Positions 60,336 to 64,000 of a stretch of 64,000 nucleotides of DNA are shown one piece after another. How positions within the stretch are numbered: the first letter of the stretch is position 1; every line of letters begins with the position of its first letter. Under the pieces are notes generated by a model, which was not told the DNA's origin, did no database searches, and worked only from the letters and a program-made list of their open reading frames with translations. The translations under genes were made by a program, and so were the position numbers. This DNA is from Serripes groenlandicus (lineage: Eukaryota; Mollusca; Bivalvia; Cardiida; Cardiidae): positions 11,535,933-11,599,932 of the forward strand of contig JASEVX010000010.1 in the NCBI GenBank assembly GCA_031761405.1, in the 5' to 3' direction.

Positions 60336-60645
60336 GCCGAACCCCAGTAGCTCGGTCGGTAGTGAAGTGGTCTGTAAATCCAGGGGTTGTGAGTTCGAAT
60401 CCCAGCTCGGCCAACATTATTTCCGACGTTTTACAGAAGTGCCTGTGAAATGCGACATTCGTCTTTCACCAAAAGGCTGTTTAGCAATCCATGTGGAAAA
60501 TCAGCCAGTTACTTGGAAAGTATGTTGTGTGGTGTACTGGTGTGGGAAAACCAGGAAACGCATGAGTAGGTGAACTGGTCGCCGTGATATGTCTGAAAAG
60601 TTGGTGAAACGGCGTTAACCCTTAATGAATCATAATCAATTGTTT
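60336..60645 (+). mobile_element. SINE-A copy, full length (reference copy)
   Basis: Head: ccagtagctcggtcggtagt (A-box) and gagttcgaatcccagctcgg (B-box). Body: ttccgacgttttacagaagt, cattcgtctttcaccaaaag, gccagttacttggaaagtat, actggtgtgggaaaaccagg. Tail: gtgaactggtcgccgtgata ... aaacggcgttaaccc, then aat-rich end. A short segment, aatccgccactgcattt, occurs on both sides (about 60296 and 60693). Confidence 0.85.
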
Positions 60646-61254
60646 ACCATTTAATTTTTCGTCGCACTGGCCCTACAGGCCCCCTGGTAAATCCGCCACT
60701 GCATTTGGCTTACGACTGCTTTGTAATTTCCCGTTCTACTTCGCGATTGATAATTCCATAGTTGACCTCTCGGCGCATTAACTTCTAAAGCATTTGTTAA
60801 ACTTATATTGGAGTAATCACGCCATAAGGTGTTGACTGATGTTCCAGCAACATTATAATGATTTTTTTAGGGGAGGTCTTAACCTTTTAAATGCAGTTTT
60901 GTTGAATCCATGATGAACTATTTTTCTCACGCAGTCTCACACTAAAATGCGTTGTTGGGTGTTAACAGAAAAAATGGTTTTACTACTATGACCAGGGGCT
61001 AAAGCCCCAGGCCAAAAACAGAAGACCAGTTCTGAAGCCTTGCAGAAAACCTCATGTGAACACATAAACAGATTGCCCCTATTCATAATATCCCTCTTCG
61101 TACGATGAATTCTATTCTATCACAAAAACAGACTCATCTATGACACATTGAACAATCCTCTCCTTATATGACCTAGTGCGTACGAAAAGGTACAAAGTAG
61201 CAGAGCTCTAAATAAAGAGCGTTTTGCTTGGTCTAAAATCCTTATTTTATCCGC

Positions 61255-61335
61255 TAACCCTATGTTGTAGGTACTCAAAAAAATCGTCTCAATGAGTCGA
61301 TTCTTTTGAGTACCTACAACATAGGGTTTGGTTCG
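61255..61335. mobile_element. MITE-5 palindrome copy, well preserved
   Basis: Arms aaccctatgttgtaggtact and gtacctacaacatagggttt around caaaaaaatcgtctcaatga / gtcgattcttttga. Confidence 0.7.
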
Positions 61336-61613
61336 ATAATGAGACAGATGTTGTTGGGGAAAGAGCTGTAAACTCCTCCTTATCTGAACCTCTGAAGTTA
61401 GCATTTCTGAAAGTTGTATGTTCAGATCATCTTGTCCCTTTGCTAAGTCGTATAACAATCTACACAGGTTAACATAATCTACTAACAAGTATGTGTATGT
61501 AATATTTGAACAGTGTAGATCTATATCAGACGGTAAGGATACACGAAGGCCACACGATGTCTACACGACGTCGTATTGAGAGTACGATGTTTTCCAACAA
61601 GGTCACGATGGAT

Positions 61614-62750
61614 TCACGTGACCTCATGATGGTATAAAACCTTCGGCCGACCATATCCCAGATATCTTCTAATTTGTCTACTATCCTTGGTTCCAGTGTT
61701 CCTTGCTCTCTCATGGTAAACTTCTAGAAGTACTTTGACATTTATCCATGCCCCTGGGATGACATTCTGGTTCTCATCCTCCAAGTCCATCAGGTTGATG
61801 TGGGTGGCTGGATATCTCAGTGTGATGAGATTGTGAAGTTGTGATGACTTTTCTGCATGTCTCTGGCATCTGGTTCATGGTCCTCAGCAAAACTCGGAAC
61901 TTGTGTGCCAGAATGTCAAAGGCATTCTCTACTACAAGTTCCATGTTTCTGATGAAAAATGGGTTCATCAGGCGCTTGTTGATCCCAATAGCATTGTCCC
62001 CTACTATGTAGTAGGTGACAGGAACGTCATCACCAGGTAGAGACTTCTCTTCAGGGAGATTGAATATGTTGTACGGACTCTCCAGGCCTTCCTTCAGTTC
62101 TGACCCATTGGAGATACTGGCATCGTTGCTGGAACCATCAGAGCCGACATCAATGCGTCGACCAGGGCCCATGAGGACAATGGAGAAGAAGCCCTTGTAG
62201 TTTATGTACAAAGATCCAGTATTCCAAGGACAGGTGATCGCCACATGCTTGCCCTCTAGAGAACCACAGCAGTGTGGAAACACCTCAGCAGCAAACTTGG
62301 CTTTGACGGCATCGCAGATAATTGCCAGGCCAGGTGTCGTAGAGTCATGAACCGCTTGAGATCAGGCGGTAGAGACTTTTAGTACCATGTGTCCTTCTTC
62401 TCTATTTTGCATTATACCCTTCGCAGGTCCTATAGTGCCCATAGCGTTCTATTCTTTTGTCAGACAACCATTTCCTGACCCGCATAGACCTCGGTTTCCT
62501 CCTTCGCCTCGGTTTTCCTCTGCACTGGAAAATAAAAAGCAAAACAAGATAAGTATAGTGTCAAATGCTAGAAAGGCAAATGGCAAGAAATGACAAAGTG
62601 AAATAAGACAATTTGTACCTGTAAGAGGAGGTGCTGCACCTGTAAGAGTTGCTCATCATGTTCTCTGAGGTGCATTAAAAGAAGCAATGCTGCTGCCTTC
62701 TTTTTCCTGGTTGTCTCATCATCAAAGTATGCCATTCTGCAGGAACTCAA
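61614..62750 (-). pseudogene. PIF/Harbinger (HARBI1-type) transposase, decayed, with a retained intron
   Basis: Reading the minus strand: N-terminal exon (62750-62619) with FDDETTRKKKAAALLLLMHL; a GT-AG intron (62618-62525) in phase 0; then exon 2 from 62524 with basic PRRRRKPRSMRVRKW, a frame change and stop near 62400, a remnant LKRFMTLRHLA, an internal deletion, and the DDE domain: FPHCCGSLEGKHVAI, YINYKGFFSIVL, IDVGSDGSSNDASISNGSEL, YYIVGDNAIGI and VVENAFDILAHKFRVL. After about 61825 the family continues in another frame (LHNLITLRYPA ... DEN..VIPGAW) to a stop at 61614-61616. Known: this family's catalytic triad begins with Asp in the GxxDGKH motif; here it is Glu. With a deletion, frameshifts and that change it should be inactive. 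Function when intact: cut-and-paste transposition with a 3-bp target duplication. Confidence 0.85.
62525..62618 (-). other. Intron of the decayed Harbinger transposase
   Basis: On the minus strand, cctcttacag is followed by GTACAAATTG and ends ttattttccag before tgcagaggaaaa. It joins LLLQ to CRGKPRRRRK in phase 0, so the splice structure survives although the coding region does not. Confidence 0.6.
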
Positions 62751-62759
62751 TTGTGATTA

Positions 62760-63480
62760 ATTGTAATTGAAGCTGTGGGAGTTACACACGCCTCTGCCCT
62801 GTAGAGTTGCTCAGGACTGACTGAGGAAGATGCTCTGAGGCTTGCCTTTTATATGTCCACGTTACCATGACACATGGGAAACGCTTGAGCTACTTTAATC
62901 CAGCTGTTTTCGCCGACACCGTGGTCCCATCTCGATGTCATCGTACTATAATACGATGGCTACACGACGGCATTGCGAGGGCTTCACGTAGTCGTGTTGC
63001 CTTCCTAAGACAATCGGGCAGCTTCTTGTTTCCTTCGTATTGTCTTTGTAATGCGAAAATGCCCGATGGCATCGATGATCTCACGAATTCTACACGAAAA
63101 TGAACCTTCGCAAGGTCTTTCGGCAATTTGTTGGGATGCCAAAGATTTTGCCACCGCTCACGAAGTTGCTACCAGAGCCTGATAAACTCCACCAGCGGTC
63201 ATATGATGGCTTAAGATGCCCTCACAAATGGCCCGATGTTTTTACGATCACAGCCGAATTTGAACATTTCCTTTATCGTGTGTCCATCTGGTGTCAATTT
63301 CGGGACAGTGTGACCGGCGCATTATGGTATCGTATAAGGTAAACGGTCAATACAGTGACAGAATAAACAGTTCTCTATAGCTGCATACAGACCTACTTTA
63401 AAACTAATGGATTGTCTCCGACGAGACGTACCAGAGGGTAGTACATACAGGCATCTCTCCTTAGCACTCAGGAATGCGTG
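62760..63480. other. Probable flank or remains of the Harbinger element
   Basis: Contains tacacgacggcattgcgag, cacgtagtcgtg and tctacacgaaaa, resembling acacgaag / ctacacgacg at 61540-61572 on the other side of the transposase, as subterminal repeats would. The accessory Myb-like gene expected of this family was not recognised. Confidence 0.35.
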
Positions 63481-63494
63481 GATATTATTACAAA

Positions 63495-63759
63495 TGAGCT
63501 GTCATACGAGAAAAAACAACATTGTGGACTCTGCGTAAAATATCGACCCGGATCAGCCTAATCATGCCACACAGGTTAATCCGGACAGATACGTTTCGCC
63601 TAATGTGGATATTCTGTTTCAGGAATAATTACTCTATACCTTTAATCCGCTGAGACGGAATGTGTCGGCCCGGATTAGCCTGCGAGGACTTGCATAGGCT
63701 GATCTGGGTCGATACATTACGCAGAGTCCATAATGTTGGTTTTCTCGCGGAACGGCTCA
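63495..63759. mobile_element. MITE-2 copy
   Basis: Ends tgagctgtcatacgagaaaa and ttctcgcggaacggctca; interior cagcctaatcatgccacaca and aggaataattactctatacc. Confidence 0.75.
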
Positions 63760-63769
63760 GATGATGTAT

Positions 63770-63872
63770 CAGTGTCAGGAGAGATAATATCGGTAGTACT
63801 GGTGAATTACCAAGGAATTGCCGTGATATGACTGGAATACTAATGAGAGCGGCGTAAAATAACACAAAACCA
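63770..63872 (+). mobile_element. SINE-B tail fragment
   Basis: Has gtagtactggtgaattacca, aggaattgccgtgatatgac and gagcggcgtaaaataacaca. Confidence 0.5.
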
Positions 63873-64000
63873 ACAAGACGTTAATTTCCACTTTTTAACC
63901 GCGCCACGCCAAAAACGACCTTAAAGCGACTGAACTCCAGATACCCAACTGTCGAAAAAAATAAAATTTCCAATTTTAAGAAAAGTGTTAAGTGTTATTT

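Noticed and set aside
63100..63342. 80-codon + strand frame beside the Harbinger remnant
   Set aside because: No match to the Myb-like or transposase proteins of that family could be seen, and it is on the opposite strand.
54396..64000. Further SLC6 exons (TM6 onward)
   Set aside because: Read for the Trp-x-Asp-Ala and Ser-Tyr-Asn blocks on the + strand; none found, so the gene is taken to continue beyond the window.

Overview
This is a piece of a large, repeat-rich animal nuclear genome, most likely a bivalve mollusc. The evidence is a multi-exon gene with long GT-AG introns, several tRNA-derived SINE families, many short palindromic DNA transposons (MITEs), long minisatellite arrays and low gene density. 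The sequence repeated at many sites around 'GAGCCGTCCCGCGAGAAAAC' and the 'gacctagtttttgaccc' motif near 59.3 kb resemble repeats I associate with heterodont clams and mussels. The bivalve assignment is inference.

Only one protein-coding gene is well supported: the first half of an SLC6-family Na+/Cl- coupled amino-acid transporter of the B0AT/NTT4 (SLC6A15-A20-like) branch, on the + strand. Five coding exons can be placed: 18340-18694, 42970-43085, 44117-44305, 46311-46472 and 54285-54395. They join in frame into 311 codons, from the cytoplasmic N-terminus through about transmembrane segment 5. All introns begin with GT and end with AG. Intron 1 is about 24.3 kb. The rest of the gene (TM6-TM12) is not visible and presumably lies beyond the right edge. 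The most striking feature is at exon 3: a 75-bp block spanning the 3' splice site and the first part of the exon is present four times in tandem, so the exon has four candidate acceptors, all in the same reading frame and free of stops.

Layout: 1-18.3 kb is intergenic or upstream sequence with SINEs, MITEs and a 52-bp tandem array. 18.7-43 kb is intron 1, holding a 69-bp satellite (21.3-23.1 kb), a 27-bp array, a GATT-rich array, a 31-bp minisatellite with higher-order structure (33.6-36.1 kb), and many MITEs and SINEs. 43.1-54.3 kb holds introns 2-4 with an 84-bp array, a 38-bp minisatellite (49.0-50.5 kb), a short interstitial telomeric insertion, and a 600-bp CTGT/CT pyrimidine tract that ends about 65 bp before exon 5. 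54.4-64 kb is intron 5 or downstream sequence with a hAT-like element, SINEs and a decayed PIF/Harbinger transposase gene on the minus strand that keeps a recognisable intron.

Mobile-element families defined here by comparing copies within the window: SINE-A and SINE-B (tRNA-derived, related tails) and SINE-C (related tail, tRNA head not clear); MITE-1 (piggyBac-like, TTAA flanks, more than 20 copies); MITE-2 (10 copies, GAGCCG ends); MITE-3 (4 copies, 4-bp A/T target duplications); MITE-4 (palindromes with a TCTCGTGCGCACGAGA core); MITE-5 and MITE-6 (smaller families); and a hAT-like pair.
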